From positions 930,001 to 994,000 of the forward strand of contig NZ_FNAE01000001.1 of the NCBI RefSeq assembly GCF_900101755.1: a DNA stretch of 64,000 nt. The letters run 5' to 3'. The notes under the pieces were generated by a model. The model did no database searches and had not been told where the DNA came from. It saw only the letters and a program-made list of their open reading frames with translations. The position numbers and the translations under genes are program-made. How positions within the stretch are numbered: position 1 is the first letter of the stretch; each line of letters begins with the position of its first letter. Source of the stretch: Ectopseudomonas alcaliphila (GTDB lineage: Bacteria; Pseudomonadota; Gammaproteobacteria; Pseudomonadales; Pseudomonadaceae). Positions 35,055 through 43,404 of this stretch are shown one piece after another.

Positions 35055-35831
35055 ATGGCCAAACTGCGTCTGTCCCTGCGCCTCGTCCATCTGGCCCTGA
35101 TCATCGCCTTCGGCACCCTGCTGGCCGGCATCGTCAGCCTCTGCGAACGCGTGGTGCGGCACGACCTGATGTCCCTGCGCCAGCGCCTGACGCGCTGGTT
35201 CCTGGCGCGCCTGGGCGGCGCCCTGCCATTTCGCGTACGGGTCGAGGGCGAGCTGCCGACGCAACCGATGCTGTGGGTCAGCAACCATGTGTCATGGACC
35301 GACATTCCACTGCTGGGCGCCCTGCAGCCGCTTTCCTTCCTATCCAAGGCCGAAGTACGCGGCTGGCCAGTCGCCGGCTGGCTGGCACACAAGGCCGGCA
35401 CCCTGTTCATCCGTCGCGGCGCGGGCGACAGCAGCCAGGTCGGCCAGCAGCTCACCCGCCACCTGCAACGGGGCCATCACCTGCTGATATTCCCCGAAGG
35501 CACCACCACCGACGGCCTCGCGCTGCGCACTTTCCACGGCCGCCTGCTGAGCAGCGCCATCGACAGCGGTGTGGCCGTACAGCCGGTGGCCATCCGTTAT
35601 CTGCGCGATGGCCAGCCCTGTCCGGTGGCGCCCTTTGTCGGCGACGACGACATGCTCTCGCACCTGCTGCGCCTGCTTTCCAGCTCGGCCTGTGAAGTGG
35701 AGATACGCCTGCTCGCGCCAATCCCCAGCGAATCACGCAGCCGCAACGAACTGGCCCGGCACAGCCAGGCCATGATCGCCAGCGCCCTGCTGCTGCACGC
35801 CGCAGAGCAGGAACAGGCCGAAGCCGCCTAG
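35055..35831 (+). CDS. olsA: Lyso-ornithine lipid O-acyltransferase OlsA
   Basis: A 258-residue PlsC-type acyltransferase that adds the second fatty acid to lyso-ornithine lipid. The catalytic NHVSWTD (HxxxxD box) and the binding block LIFPEGTTTDG are present, with an N-terminal membrane helix (VHLALIIAFGTLLAGIVSL). The ATG at 35055 is chosen because GGAGG at 35045-35049 precedes it at good distance; in-frame ATGs further upstream lack such a site. It follows olsB on the same strand. Confidence 0.92.
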   Translation: MAKLRLSLRLVHLALIIAFGTLLAGIVSLCERVVRHDLMSLRQRLTRWFLARLGGALPFRVRVEGELPTQPMLWVSNHVSWTDIPLLGALQPLSFLSKAEVRGWPVAGWLAHKAGTLFIRRGAGDSSQVGQQLTRHLQRGHHLLIFPEGTTTDGLALRTFHGRLLSSAIDSGVAVQPVAIRYLRDGQPCPVAPFVGDDDMLSHLLRLLSSSACEVEIRLLAPIPSESRSRNELARHSQAMIASALLLHAAEQEQAEAA

Positions 35832-35833
35832 CC

Positions 35834-36682
35834 TCAGGCAGCCGGCGGCACGATCAACGCGTCGCTGTCGACCGACGCCAGTAGGTGGCTGGCCACGCTG
35901 CCGAGGAAGAAGCGCGAAACGCCTTCACGGGCGTGGGTACCGAGTACCAGCAGGTCCCCGCCGGAGTGACGCAAGGCCTCGCCAATCACACCTTCCGGCG
36001 AGCCGATCTGCACCAGCAAGCGCTCGTGACCGAGCTTCACACCGACTGCATCCAGACGCTCCACCAGTTGCTCACGCAGCAGCTCGCGCTGGTTCTCCAG
36101 TACCTCGGCGCTGATACCGGCCTCCATCATTGCACCCGCCGCTACCGGCTCGACCGCACTGGCCACATGCAGATTGTCCAGGCTCGCCAGGCCCAGCTCA
36201 CGTGCGCGTTTCAGAGCCTGTTGCGAAGTGCGCGACAGGTCCATCGCCAGCAGCGCATGACGATACTCGTGCGTCACCGGGCCATTGACCCGCAGCACCG
36301 GAAGATGACTGCTGCGCACCACACGCTCGAGCGTGGTGCCGACGAAAAAGTCGCGCAGCGCCGACTTGCGATGCGCACCCACCACCAGCAGATCGGCGCC
36401 CATACCCTGAGCACCTTCGACGATCACTGCGGCGGCCTCGCCAGTGCCCACGATCACCCTCGGGATACTGCCGGCCTGCTCAGCAAGGCGTTCGGCCTGC
36501 GCCTGCAACAGGGTTTCGGCCTGCTGCACCTGACGCTGCACGTGCTCGGCTGGCGCATCGTCATCGATCACGTGCAGCAAGCTCCACTCGCCGCCACCCT
36601 GTCGCCGGATCAGTTGCACGGCGCGCTGTACCGCATGCGCCGAACGCTCGGACAGATCGGTCGCTACCAGAATCTTGATCAT
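35834..36682 (-). CDS. Tandem universal stress protein (UspA family)
   Basis: A 282-residue protein with two Usp domains (about 1-145 and 150-282). Each carries the nucleotide-binding G-x2-G-x9-G(S/T) type motif: VVGAHRKSALRDFFVGTT in the first and VLGTHAREGVSRFFLGS in the second. The start follows GGAGG. An Anr-like box (TTGAT-N4-GTCAG) centred about 68 bp upstream suggests induction at low oxygen; Usp genes of P. aeruginosa are known Anr targets. The gene ends 2 nt from the olsA stop, convergent. Confidence 0.9.
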   Translation of the reverse strand: MIKILVATDLSERSAHAVQRAVQLIRRQGGGEWSLLHVIDDDAPAEHVQRQVQQAETLLQAQAERLAEQAGSIPRVIVGTGEAAAVIVEGAQGMGADLLVVGAHRKSALRDFFVGTTLERVVRSSHLPVLRVNGPVTHEYRHALLAMDLSRTSQQALKRARELGLASLDNLHVASAVEPVAAGAMMEAGISAEVLENQRELLREQLVERLDAVGVKLGHERLLVQIGSPEGVIGEALRHSGGDLLVLGTHAREGVSRFFLGSVASHLLASVDSDALIVPPAA

Positions 36683-36743
36683 CTCGTTTCCTCCATGGGT
36701 TTAACACCGCGTTACATTCAAGCGCCTACCGACCCCGTACTCC

Positions 36744-36757
36744 TTGATGCAGGTCAG
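36744..36757. promoter_or_regulatory. Candidate Anr/FNR box for the Usp gene
   Basis: TTGATGCAGGTCAG matches the Anr consensus TTGAT-N4-ATCAA in the left half fully and in the right half at three of five bases. The box upstream of arcD (55291-55304) has the same halves, TTGAT and GTCAG. It lies in the divergent space between the Usp and P-type ATPase genes and could serve either. Confidence 0.6.
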
Positions 36758-36858
36758 CCCCGACGCTGTAAAGCAGACTAGGGTAATCAGGACTGCTCAC
36801 TGCCCCGCCAGATGGCGGCCGACCAGCGCAGCCCGGCCCAACGAAGGAGAAGCGCCCC

Positions 36859-39573
36859 ATGGGCAATGCCCCCTCTCAACATAGTGACCACACCTGGCAC
36901 GGTTTGACTGCACAACAAGCGCTCGACACCCAGCAAAGCAGCACCAGCGGTCTCAGCCAGGAAGAAGCCGAGCTGCGCCTGCAACGCCATGGCCCCAATC
37001 GCCTGCCGCCACCGAAACGACGCGGGCCGTTGCTGCGCCTGCTGTACCAGTTCCACAACGTGCTGCTGTACATGATGATGGCCGCCGCCCTGGTCACTGC
37101 CCTGCTCGGCCACTGGGTCGATACCGGGGTGATCCTCGCCGCGGTGCTGATCAACGTGGTGATCGGCTTCATTCAGGAGGGCAAGGCGGAGAACGCCCTC
37201 GACGCCATCCGCAATCTGCTGTCACCGCACGCCCTGGTCATGCGGGACGGCGAGCGTCGCGAGATCGACGCCGATCAGCTGGTGCCGGGCGACATCGTCC
37301 TGCTCGCCTCCGGCGACAAGGTGCCCGCCGACCTGCGCCTGCTCAGCGTGAAGAACCTGCTGGTGGAAGAAGCGGCACTGACCGGCGAATCGCTACCGGC
37401 GGAGAAATCCATGGCCCATTGCCAGGCGGATGCCGCCCTCGGCGACCGACGCTGCATGGCCTACTCCGGCACCCTGGTGGCCAGCGGTCAGGCCAGCGGC
37501 GTGGTGGTCGCCACCGGCGCTGGCACCGAGCTGGGCCGCATCGGCGCCATGCTGCAGCAAGTGCAGACGATGACCACGCCGCTGCTGCGGCAGATCGAGC
37601 AGTTCAGCCGCTGGCTGGCGCTGGCCATCCTGATCTTCGCCATGGCCACCTTCGCCCTCGGCACCTTCTGGCACGGTCAGGACCCGGCCGAAATGTTCAT
37701 GATGGTGGTGGCGCTGACTGCTGCCGCCATCCCCGAAGGTCTGCCGGCGCTGATGACGGTGATTCTCGCCCTCGGCGTGCAGCGCATGGCCGGACGCAAT
37801 GCCATCGTACGGCGTCTGCCGGCAGTGGAAACCCTCGGCTCGGTGACGGTGATCTGCTCGGACAAGACCGGCACCCTGACGCGCAACGAGATGACCGTGC
37901 AGCGTCTGGTCAGCGCCAGCCGCGTGCTCGACGTCAGCGGCGTCGGCTATGCCCCGACGGGAGCCTTTCATCTCGACGCGGCGCTGGTGGAGCCGGATGC
38001 CGCGTTGCTGGAAGTCGCTCGCGCCGCCACCCTGTGCAATGACGCCCAGTTGCAGCAGGACGCCGCAGGTAGCTGGCGCCTGCAGGGCGACCCCACCGAG
38101 GGCGCGCTGCACACCCTGGCCCTGAAGGCCGGGCTGGATACCCCGACACTGAACCAGCAGTTGCCACGTAGCGACAGCATTCCCTTCGAGTCCGAGCATC
38201 GCTTCATGGCCAGCCTGCACCACGACCATCAGGGCCATGGCGTGATCTACCTCAAGGGCGCGCCGGAGCGCCTGCTGGAGATGTGCAGCGGCCAGCGCGA
38301 TGCCGACGGTGGCGTGCAGCCGCTGGACGCCGACTACTGGCGGCGCCAGGCCACCGATCTGGCTGCCCGCGGCCTGCGCCTGCTGGCCATCGCCAGCCGC
38401 GCAGCCTCGGCCTCCCAACGCAGCCTGAGCTTCGCCGATGTGGAGCAGGATATGACCCTGCTGGCCCTGGTCGGCATTATCGACCCGCCACGCGAGGAGG
38501 CCATCGCCGCCGTCGCCGAATGCCAGCGCGCCGGCATTCGGGTCAAGATGATCACCGGCGACCACGCCGAAACCGCCCGCGCCATCGGCGCCCAGCTGGG
38601 TATAGGTGTCGGCCTGCCGGCGATGACCGGCGCCGAGCTGGAACTGCTCGACGAGCGCAGCCTGCGCGAGGTACTGCCCGGCGTCGAGGTGTTCGCCCGT
38701 GCCAGCCCGGAGCACAAGTTGCGCCTGGTACAGGCCATGCAGGCCAGCGGCGAAGTGGTGGCGATGACCGGCGACGGCGTCAACGACGCACCGGCCCTCA
38801 AGCGCGCCGACGTCGGCGTGGCCATGGGTGACAAGGGCACCGAGGCGGCCAAGGAGGCGGCCGAAGTGGTGCTCGCCGATGACAACTTCGCCACCATCGC
38901 CGGCGCCGTGCGCGAGGGCCGGGCGATCTACGACAACCTGAAGAAATTCATCCTCTTCGCCCTGCCCACCAACGGCGGCCAGGCGCTGATCGTGATCATC
39001 GCCATCCTGTTCCAGCTGACCCTGCCACTGACCCCGGCCCAAGTGCTGTGGATCAATATGGTCACCTCGGTAACCCTGGGCCTGGCCCTGGCCTTCGAAC
39101 CGGCCGAGCCGGGCCTGATGGACCGCCCGCCACGGGCGCCGAACGAGCCATTGCTGTCGGGCTTCTTCGTCTGGCGCGTGCTGCTGGTATCGCTGCTGAT
39201 GGCCGGCGCCGGCATCGGCCTGTTCCTCTGGGAACTGCAGCAGGGCACCGGGCTGGACAGCGCGCGGACCATGGCGCTGAACGCCGTGGTGATGTGCGAG
39301 GTGTTCTACCTGATCAACAGCCGGCGCATTTTCGCCTCGGTGTTCAGCCTCGACGGCCTGTTCGGCAGCCGCGCGGTACTCCTGGCCATCGCTGCCTGCC
39401 TGGTGCTGCAGGCGCTGTACACCTACGCGCCACCGATGCAGCGGCTGTTCAATTCCACCCCACTGGACCTGGGGCAATGGACGCGCGTGGTGCTGGCCGG
39501 CCTGGCGGTGTTCGTCATCGCCGAACTGGAGAAGTGGCTGATCCGTCGTTTGCGCCTGCAACCGAACGGGTAA
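36859..39573 (+). CDS. P2-type cation-transporting ATPase
   Basis: A 904-residue P-type ATPase with a P2A-like N-terminus. The phosphorylated aspartate is D335 in ICSDKTGTLT; the actuator motif LTGESLP, the hinge MTGDGVNDAPALK and the M4 motif IPEGLP (E293) are all present. M5 reads PTNGGQ (N705, Q708) and M6 NMVTSV (N733, T736, S737): positions that are Glu and Asp in the SERCA calcium pump are Gln and Ser here. The transported ion therefore cannot be assigned as Ca2+ with confidence. The gene is divergent from the Usp gene. Confidence 0.9.
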   Translation: MGNAPSQHSDHTWHGLTAQQALDTQQSSTSGLSQEEAELRLQRHGPNRLPPPKRRGPLLRLLYQFHNVLLYMMMAAALVTALLGHWVDTGVILAAVLINVVIGFIQEGKAENALDAIRNLLSPHALVMRDGERREIDADQLVPGDIVLLASGDKVPADLRLLSVKNLLVEEAALTGESLPAEKSMAHCQADAALGDRRCMAYSGTLVASGQASGVVVATGAGTELGRIGAMLQQVQTMTTPLLRQIEQFSRWLALAILIFAMATFALGTFWHGQDPAEMFMMVVALTAAAIPEGLPALMTVILALGVQRMAGRNAIVRRLPAVETLGSVTVICSDKTGTLTRNEMTVQRLVSASRVLDVSGVGYAPTGAFHLDAALVEPDAALLEVARAATLCNDAQLQQDAAGSWRLQGDPTEGALHTLALKAGLDTPTLNQQLPRSDSIPFESEHRFMASLHHDHQGHGVIYLKGAPERLLEMCSGQRDADGGVQPLDADYWRRQATDLAARGLRLLAIASRAASASQRSLSFADVEQDMTLLALVGIIDPPREEAIAAVAECQRAGIRVKMITGDHAETARAIGAQLGIGVGLPAMTGAELELLDERSLREVLPGVEVFARASPEHKLRLVQAMQASGEVVAMTGDGVNDAPALKRADVGVAMGDKGTEAAKEAAEVVLADDNFATIAGAVREGRAIYDNLKKFILFALPTNGGQALIVIIAILFQLTLPLTPAQVLWINMVTSVTLGLALAFEPAEPGLMDRPPRAPNEPLLSGFFVWRVLLVSLLMAGAGIGLFLWELQQGTGLDSARTMALNAVVMCEVFYLINSRRIFASVFSLDGLFGSRAVLLAIAACLVLQALYTYAPPMQRLFNSTPLDLGQWTRVVLAGLAVFVIAELEKWLIRRLRLQPNG

Positions 39574-39643
39574 GCGCGGTGCGCACGGCGCACCCTACAT
39601 CCGTGCGCTCCCAGGTGTGTCGCGGAACCCCACCACACTCCCA

Positions 39644-39703
39644 GTAGGAGCCGGCTTGCCGGCGATTTGCGTATCACTTGATCGCCGGCAAGCCGGCTCC
39701 TAC
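39644..39703. repeat. Perfect 23-bp palindrome, GTAGGAGCCGGC type
   Basis: Arms at 39644-39666 and 39681-39703 are exact inverted copies with a 14-base loop. The element lies between the convergent P-type ATPase and acpH genes. The CTAC end at 39700-39703 provides the TAG stop codon of acpH on the minus strand. Confidence 0.85.
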
Positions 39704-40305
39704 CCGTGGCGCGAATCCACGGCCCCGTCGCGGCGCAACTCAGCGCAGGCAAAGGCCATCAGCTCGGGATAAAAGGCGCGAAAGTCTTCGCTCAGCGGCT
39801 CATACAAACGCTCCAGCTCCGCCAGGCTGCCGTCGAGCAGTTGCGGTTTGGACAGACGCCGCTGCATGCCGGCGATCACCTGTTCCAGCACCGCGAACTC
39901 GCGGTAGCTGCCCAGCCAGTCCTGCGCCGCCATGCGCGGCGCCATCAACCCCAGGCGCCCTGGCAGCTCGGCCTCGGCGGCCAGCACGCGATACACCTTG
40001 CGGGTGAAATGATCCAGCGGCTGCGCCGCATACTCGGCCCAGTCGCGCGCCAGGCAATGGTCGAAGAACAGATCCAGCAGCATGCCGGCCGTGCGCCGCC
40101 GCGCGGCGGGAAACCGGGCACGCGCGCGCGCCTGCAGCGGGTGGCTGTCGGTAAAGGCGTCGATGCGCCGGTGCAGGCGGATGGCCGCTTCGATCTCCGC
40201 CGGCCAGCGCCCGGCCAGAGGGCCTTTGACGAAATCGCCGTAAAGGCTGCCGAGCAGCTGCGCTGGCGCGTCGCCGCCCAGGTGCAGGTGAGCGAGGTAG
40301 TTCAT
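39700..40305 (-). CDS. acpH: Acyl carrier protein phosphodiesterase (AcpH family)
   Basis: A 201-residue HD-like phosphodiesterase that removes the phosphopantetheine arm from acyl carrier protein. The N-terminus MNYLAHLHLGGDAPAQLLGSLYGDFVKGPL is diagnostic, and the metal ligands are in LHRRIDAFTDSHP and LLDLFFDHCLARDW. The length is normal. Its stop codon lies within a palindromic repeat, so the last residues (DGAVDSRHG) may have been altered by the insertion of that element. Confidence 0.88.
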   Translation of the reverse strand: MNYLAHLHLGGDAPAQLLGSLYGDFVKGPLAGRWPAEIEAAIRLHRRIDAFTDSHPLQARARARFPAARRRTAGMLLDLFFDHCLARDWAEYAAQPLDHFTRKVYRVLAAEAELPGRLGLMAPRMAAQDWLGSYREFAVLEQVIAGMQRRLSKPQLLDGSLAELERLYEPLSEDFRAFYPELMAFACAELRRDGAVDSRHG

Positions 40306-40374
40306 GCGCCGAGCTTACCGCCTCGGCCCGCACAATCGAAGCCAGTGATAAGGACTATCGCGCCAATCGATCTG

Positions 40375-40396
40375 TATATCGTCTACAGCCGATATA
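40375..40396. promoter_or_regulatory. Candidate ArsR-type operator
   Basis: TATATCG (40375-40381) and CGATATA (40390-40396) form a 7-bp inverted repeat with an 8-base spacer, ending about 12 bp before the ATG of the ArsR-family regulator. The position and shape fit autorepression. The second arm overlaps the AAGG ribosome site. Confidence 0.6.
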
Positions 40397-40407
40397 AGGT
40401 TCGCCCC

Positions 40408-40728
40408 ATGACGATACGCACCGACACCGCCATGGACATCGACACCATCATCAAGGCCCTCGCCCACCCGTTGCGCCGCGACATTCTCGACTGGCTGAAG
40501 GAACCCGAACTCAACTTCGCCGAACAGGATCACCCACTGGAGATCGGCGTATGCGCCGGCAAGATCTTCCAGCGTACCGGGCTATCGCAATCCACCGTTT
40601 CCGCCCACCTCACCACCTTGCAGCGCGCCGGTCTAGTGACCAGCCGCAAGGTTGGCCAGTGGCACTTCTTCAAGCGCAACGACGAGCTGATCCAGGCTTT
40701 CCTCGAGCGCCTCCGCCAACAACTTTGA
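40408..40728 (+). CDS. ArsR-family transcriptional regulator
   Basis: A 106-residue winged-helix repressor. The core is IIKALAHPLRRDILDWLKE, then IFQRTGLSQSTVSAHLTTLQRAGLVTSRKVGQWHFFKRN. It lacks the ELCVCDL-type cysteine box of arsenic or zinc sensors; a lone Cys occurs in EIGVCAGKIF. The ATG at 40408 has AAGG at a good distance; a later ATG at 40432 is possible. It lies 27 nt upstream of an ene-reductase gene on the same strand, so it probably controls that gene in response to an electrophile or quinone. Confidence 0.88.
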   Translation: MTIRTDTAMDIDTIIKALAHPLRRDILDWLKEPELNFAEQDHPLEIGVCAGKIFQRTGLSQSTVSAHLTTLQRAGLVTSRKVGQWHFFKRNDELIQAFLERLRQQL

Positions 40729-40755
40729 TTTGACCTTTCCCTCGGAGAAAACACC

Positions 40756-41805
40756 ATGCCCACACTGTTCGACCCCATCCAGATCGGTGATCTGCAGCTG
40801 AACAACCGCATCATCATGGCGCCGCTGACCCGCTGCCGCGCCGACGAAGGCCGCGTGCCCAACGCCCTGATGGCCGAGTACTACGTACAGCGCGCCTCGG
40901 CCGGCCTGATCATCAGCGAAGCCACCGCCGTCACGCCGATGGGCGTGGGCTACCCGGACACCCCCGGCATCTGGTCGGATGCGCAGATTCGCGGCTGGAG
41001 CAACGTGACCAAGGCGGTGCACGCCAACGGCGGCAAGATCGTTCTGCAGCTGTGGCACGTCGGCCGTATTTCCGACCCCATCTACCTGGACGGCGAACTG
41101 CCGGTCGCCCCCAGCGCGATCCAGCCGGCCGGCCACGTCAGCCTGGTGCGCCCGATGAAGGACTTCGTCACCCCGCGTGCGCTGGAGACCGAAGAGATCG
41201 CCGATATCGTCGAGGCTTATCGTCAAGGCGCCGAGAACGCCATGGCCGCCGGTTTCGATGGCGTGGAAATCCACGGCGCCAACGGTTATCTGCTCGACCA
41301 GTTCCTGCAAAGCAGCACCAACCAGCGTACCGACCAGTACGGCGGCAGCCTCGAAAACCGTGCTCGCCTGTTGCTGGAAGTGACCGATGCAGCCATCTCG
41401 GTCTGGGGCGCTGGCCGCGTAGGCATGCACCTGTCGCCACGTGCCGACATCCACGACATGGGCGATGCCAACCTCGCCGAAACCTTCACCTATGTGGCGC
41501 GTGAACTGGGCAAGCGCGGCATCGCCTTCATCTGCGCCCGCGAGAAGGAAGGCGACGACAGCCTGACGCCGCAACTGAAGAAGGAGTTCGGTGGCGTGTT
41601 CATCGCCAACGAGAGCTTCACCAAGGATCAGGCCAACGCCTGGCTGGCCGAAGGCAAGGCCGATGCCGTGGCCTTCGGCGTCCCCTTCATCGCCAACCCG
41701 GACCTGCCGCAGCGCCTGGAGCAGGACGCCGCGCTGAACGAGGCGCACCCGGAAACCTTCTACGCCTCGGGTCCGGTCGGCTATATCGACTATCCGCGTC
41801 TGTAA
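40756..41805 (+). CDS. xenB: Old yellow enzyme family ene-reductase (XenB/NemA-like)
   Basis: A 349-residue FMN-dependent ene-reductase that reduces activated alkenes, maleimides and nitro compounds with NAD(P)H. Family motifs: RIIMAPLTRCRAD near the N-terminus, QLWHVGRIS, GVEIHGANGYLLDQFLQ with the His-Asn substrate pair, TDQYGGSLENRARLLLE, and a C-terminal AFGVPFIANPDLPQRL. The length is typical. It forms an operon with the ArsR-family gene upstream. The symbol follows the Pseudomonas homologue; substrate preference is not shown. Confidence 0.92.
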   Translation: MPTLFDPIQIGDLQLNNRIIMAPLTRCRADEGRVPNALMAEYYVQRASAGLIISEATAVTPMGVGYPDTPGIWSDAQIRGWSNVTKAVHANGGKIVLQLWHVGRISDPIYLDGELPVAPSAIQPAGHVSLVRPMKDFVTPRALETEEIADIVEAYRQGAENAMAAGFDGVEIHGANGYLLDQFLQSSTNQRTDQYGGSLENRARLLLEVTDAAISVWGAGRVGMHLSPRADIHDMGDANLAETFTYVARELGKRGIAFICAREKEGDDSLTPQLKKEFGGVFIANESFTKDQANAWLAEGKADAVAFGVPFIANPDLPQRLEQDAALNEAHPETFYASGPVGYIDYPRL

Positions 41806-41840
41806 GATCGCAGCTAATGAACCTCCCGCAAGCGATATCC

Positions 41841-41902
41841 TGTGGGAGGGGCTTTAGCCGCGACCAATAAACGAACGCCCCGCATTGCGGGGCGTTCGTT
41901 TA
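41841..41902. terminator. Partial repeat and bidirectional terminator
   Basis: A half copy of the TGTGGGAGGGGCTTTAGCC repeat (41841-41860) is followed by a near-perfect palindrome at 41867-41902 (arms ATAAACGAACGCCCCGC and its complement). It lies between the convergent xenB and coiled-coil genes, and T-rich ends on both strands (CGTTTAT) suit termination in both directions. Confidence 0.7.
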
Positions 41903-41917
41903 TCGAGATGGTGGCAC

Positions 41918-42766
41918 TCAGCGCTGATTGATCTGCTGCTGCAGATTCACCACCTGGCTCTGCAGGGTGTTGATGTTGCGCGTCATCTGCGCGCGGAAGG
42001 CATCGAACTCGGCGGTAGTCGGCCCAGCACTGGCGGCAGGACGGTTGTCCAGTTCGCTGCGCAGCACCAGCAGATCCTGCTCCAGGCTACGGATCGATTG
42101 CGCCGGGTTGCCCTGCTTCTTCAGCGCATCGATATCGCCACCGAGGGCCTTGATACGCGTGTCGAGCTTGGCCAGTTCGGCCTGGGTCGCCTTGGCATCC
42201 CCCTGCGCGGATTTCAGTGCGGCCTGCTCGGTGGAGAGCGCCTGCAGACGCTTGTCGAAATCGGCGCTGGCGCCAATGCCGCTCTTCAGCTCCGTGCCCA
42301 GTTGCTCGACACGTTTGTCCAGTGCGGCCTGCGCCGTGGCGCTCTGCTGTTGCTGCTTGCTCAGCTCGGCCAGGCGATTTTCCAGTTGCTTGACCTGCAG
42401 CTTGAGCGCCTCGCTGCCGCTGGTGACGCTGGATTCGGTGGCCACCACCTTGCCGGAAATATCCTGAATGCGTCCGGCAGCCTCCTCGCTGATACGCGCG
42501 AAGCTCTCCTGGGTCGCCACCAGGCGCTGCTCCATCAGGCCGATCTGCTGCAGGCTCCACCAGCCCAGGCCAGCCAGGGCGAAACTCAGCGCGCCAACCA
42601 GCGCCCACAGCGGCCCGGTGCTGGCGCCCTTGGCCACTGGAGCCTTGCTGCTGGTGACACGGCTGCTGCGCGCAGCGGGCTCCTCACGCGGCTCGGCGAA
42701 ATCCTCACGGCGCTCCGGAGTCAGGCTGGGCAGGTTGTCGAGTTCGTCGTTGGCGTCGTTACGCAT
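41918..42766 (-). CDS. Single-pass membrane protein with long coiled coil
   Basis: A 282-residue protein starting MRNDANDELDNLPSLTPERREDF. A short acidic cytoplasmic part (1-40) and a Ser/Lys/Ala linker precede one transmembrane helix (GPLWALVGALSFALAGLGWWSL). The remaining roughly 200 residues have heptad-like spacing of Leu/Ala with many Gln, Lys and Glu, a predicted coiled coil in the periplasm. The final part (FDAFRAQMTRNINTLQSQVVNLQQQINQR) is especially regular. I do not recognise the family; a structural or cell-envelope tether role is possible. Confidence 0.8.
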   Translation of the reverse strand: MRNDANDELDNLPSLTPERREDFAEPREEPAARSSRVTSSKAPVAKGASTGPLWALVGALSFALAGLGWWSLQQIGLMEQRLVATQESFARISEEAAGRIQDISGKVVATESSVTSGSEALKLQVKQLENRLAELSKQQQQSATAQAALDKRVEQLGTELKSGIGASADFDKRLQALSTEQAALKSAQGDAKATQAELAKLDTRIKALGGDIDALKKQGNPAQSIRSLEQDLLVLRSELDNRPAASAGPTTAEFDAFRAQMTRNINTLQSQVVNLQQQINQR

Positions 42767-43116
42767 GGTCGGACCTATGGTTGGAACGAATAAACGGAAA
42801 TGTCGCGCAGTATACCGATTCGCCATTACACCATCAGCGTCGCGCCAAGCAGGTGCGCGGCGCACCGACGAAGGGCGCGACAGGGCCATCGACTCGCCTG
42901 TAACCCAGCAGTTCCGCAAAACTTGAACTGGTACGCACTTTGCTTTTTCTTCCGTCGTGAACGAGCCGATAGCGCGTCGCTCACAAGCCAGCAGGCGGCC
43001 TGAAAGTTCTGCAAAGCACGAAGATGTGTCCCAGCCCAAGGATGACGGCTGGCGCGGTTACGGATGGTGAGGAACGCCTGAACCCGTGACCCTTCAACCA
43101 ATCGGGGGAAGTGGCA
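42767..43116. other. Intergenic region without a supported gene
   Basis: A 350-base divergent space. It holds a sigma-54-like promoter at 42928-42944 and a GGGGGAAG ribosome site before 43117. I see no convincing coding sequence; frames extending into it from the coiled-coil gene have no membrane or domain features that continue from it. Confidence 0.6.
42928..42944 (+). promoter_or_regulatory. Candidate sigma-54 (RpoN) promoter
   Basis: CTGGTACGCACTTTGCT carries GG and GC exactly 10 bases apart (GG 42930-42931, GC 42942-42943) and differs from the consensus TGGCACG-N4-TTGC mainly at one position. It points toward the small gene at 43117, about 170 bp downstream. No sigma-54 activator gene is adjacent. 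Confidence 0.6.
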
Positions 43117-43404
43117 ATGGAACTGAACAAAGAAGTACTGGACTGCATGAAAGCGCTGCGCCGCCGCCTACGCGAAGAGCAGGACGTGGACATTCGTCTG
43201 AGCCAGCCCAACGCAGTCGGTGCCATGCTCGATGGCAGCCTGAAGTCCGACGATGAAGAAACCCGCCGCCTCGGCCTGCGCCTGGCCGAACTGTCCGATC
43301 AACCACAGCGCGCGGCGGTCACGCCACTGGCCGCCATGGAGCTGCCGGTCGGCGCGCCAACCGGCTCGGTGCGCATCTATCGTGGGCAGCGCATCTACGC
43401 CTGA
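43117..43404 (+). CDS. Small conserved-looking protein of unknown function
   Basis: A 95-residue protein starting MELNKEVLDCMKALRRRLREEQDVDIRL at ATG 43117; the GGGGGAAG site is well placed for this ATG, too close for a GTG 6 nt earlier. The sequence is charged and helical in the first two thirds, then Pro/Gly rich and ends TGSVRIYRGQRIYA. No membrane segment or known domain is seen. A sigma-54-like promoter lies upstream. Its last 10 bases overlap the end of the convergent epimerase gene. Confidence 0.78.
   Translation: MELNKEVLDCMKALRRRLREEQDVDIRLSQPNAVGAMLDGSLKSDDEETRRLGLRLAELSDQPQRAAVTPLAAMELPVGAPTGSVRIYRGQRIYA

Noticed and set aside
42767..43039. Extension of the coiled-coil gene upstream to 43039
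   Set aside because: The added 91 residues show no family feature, cross the sigma-54-like promoter region, and a normal ATG is available at 42766.
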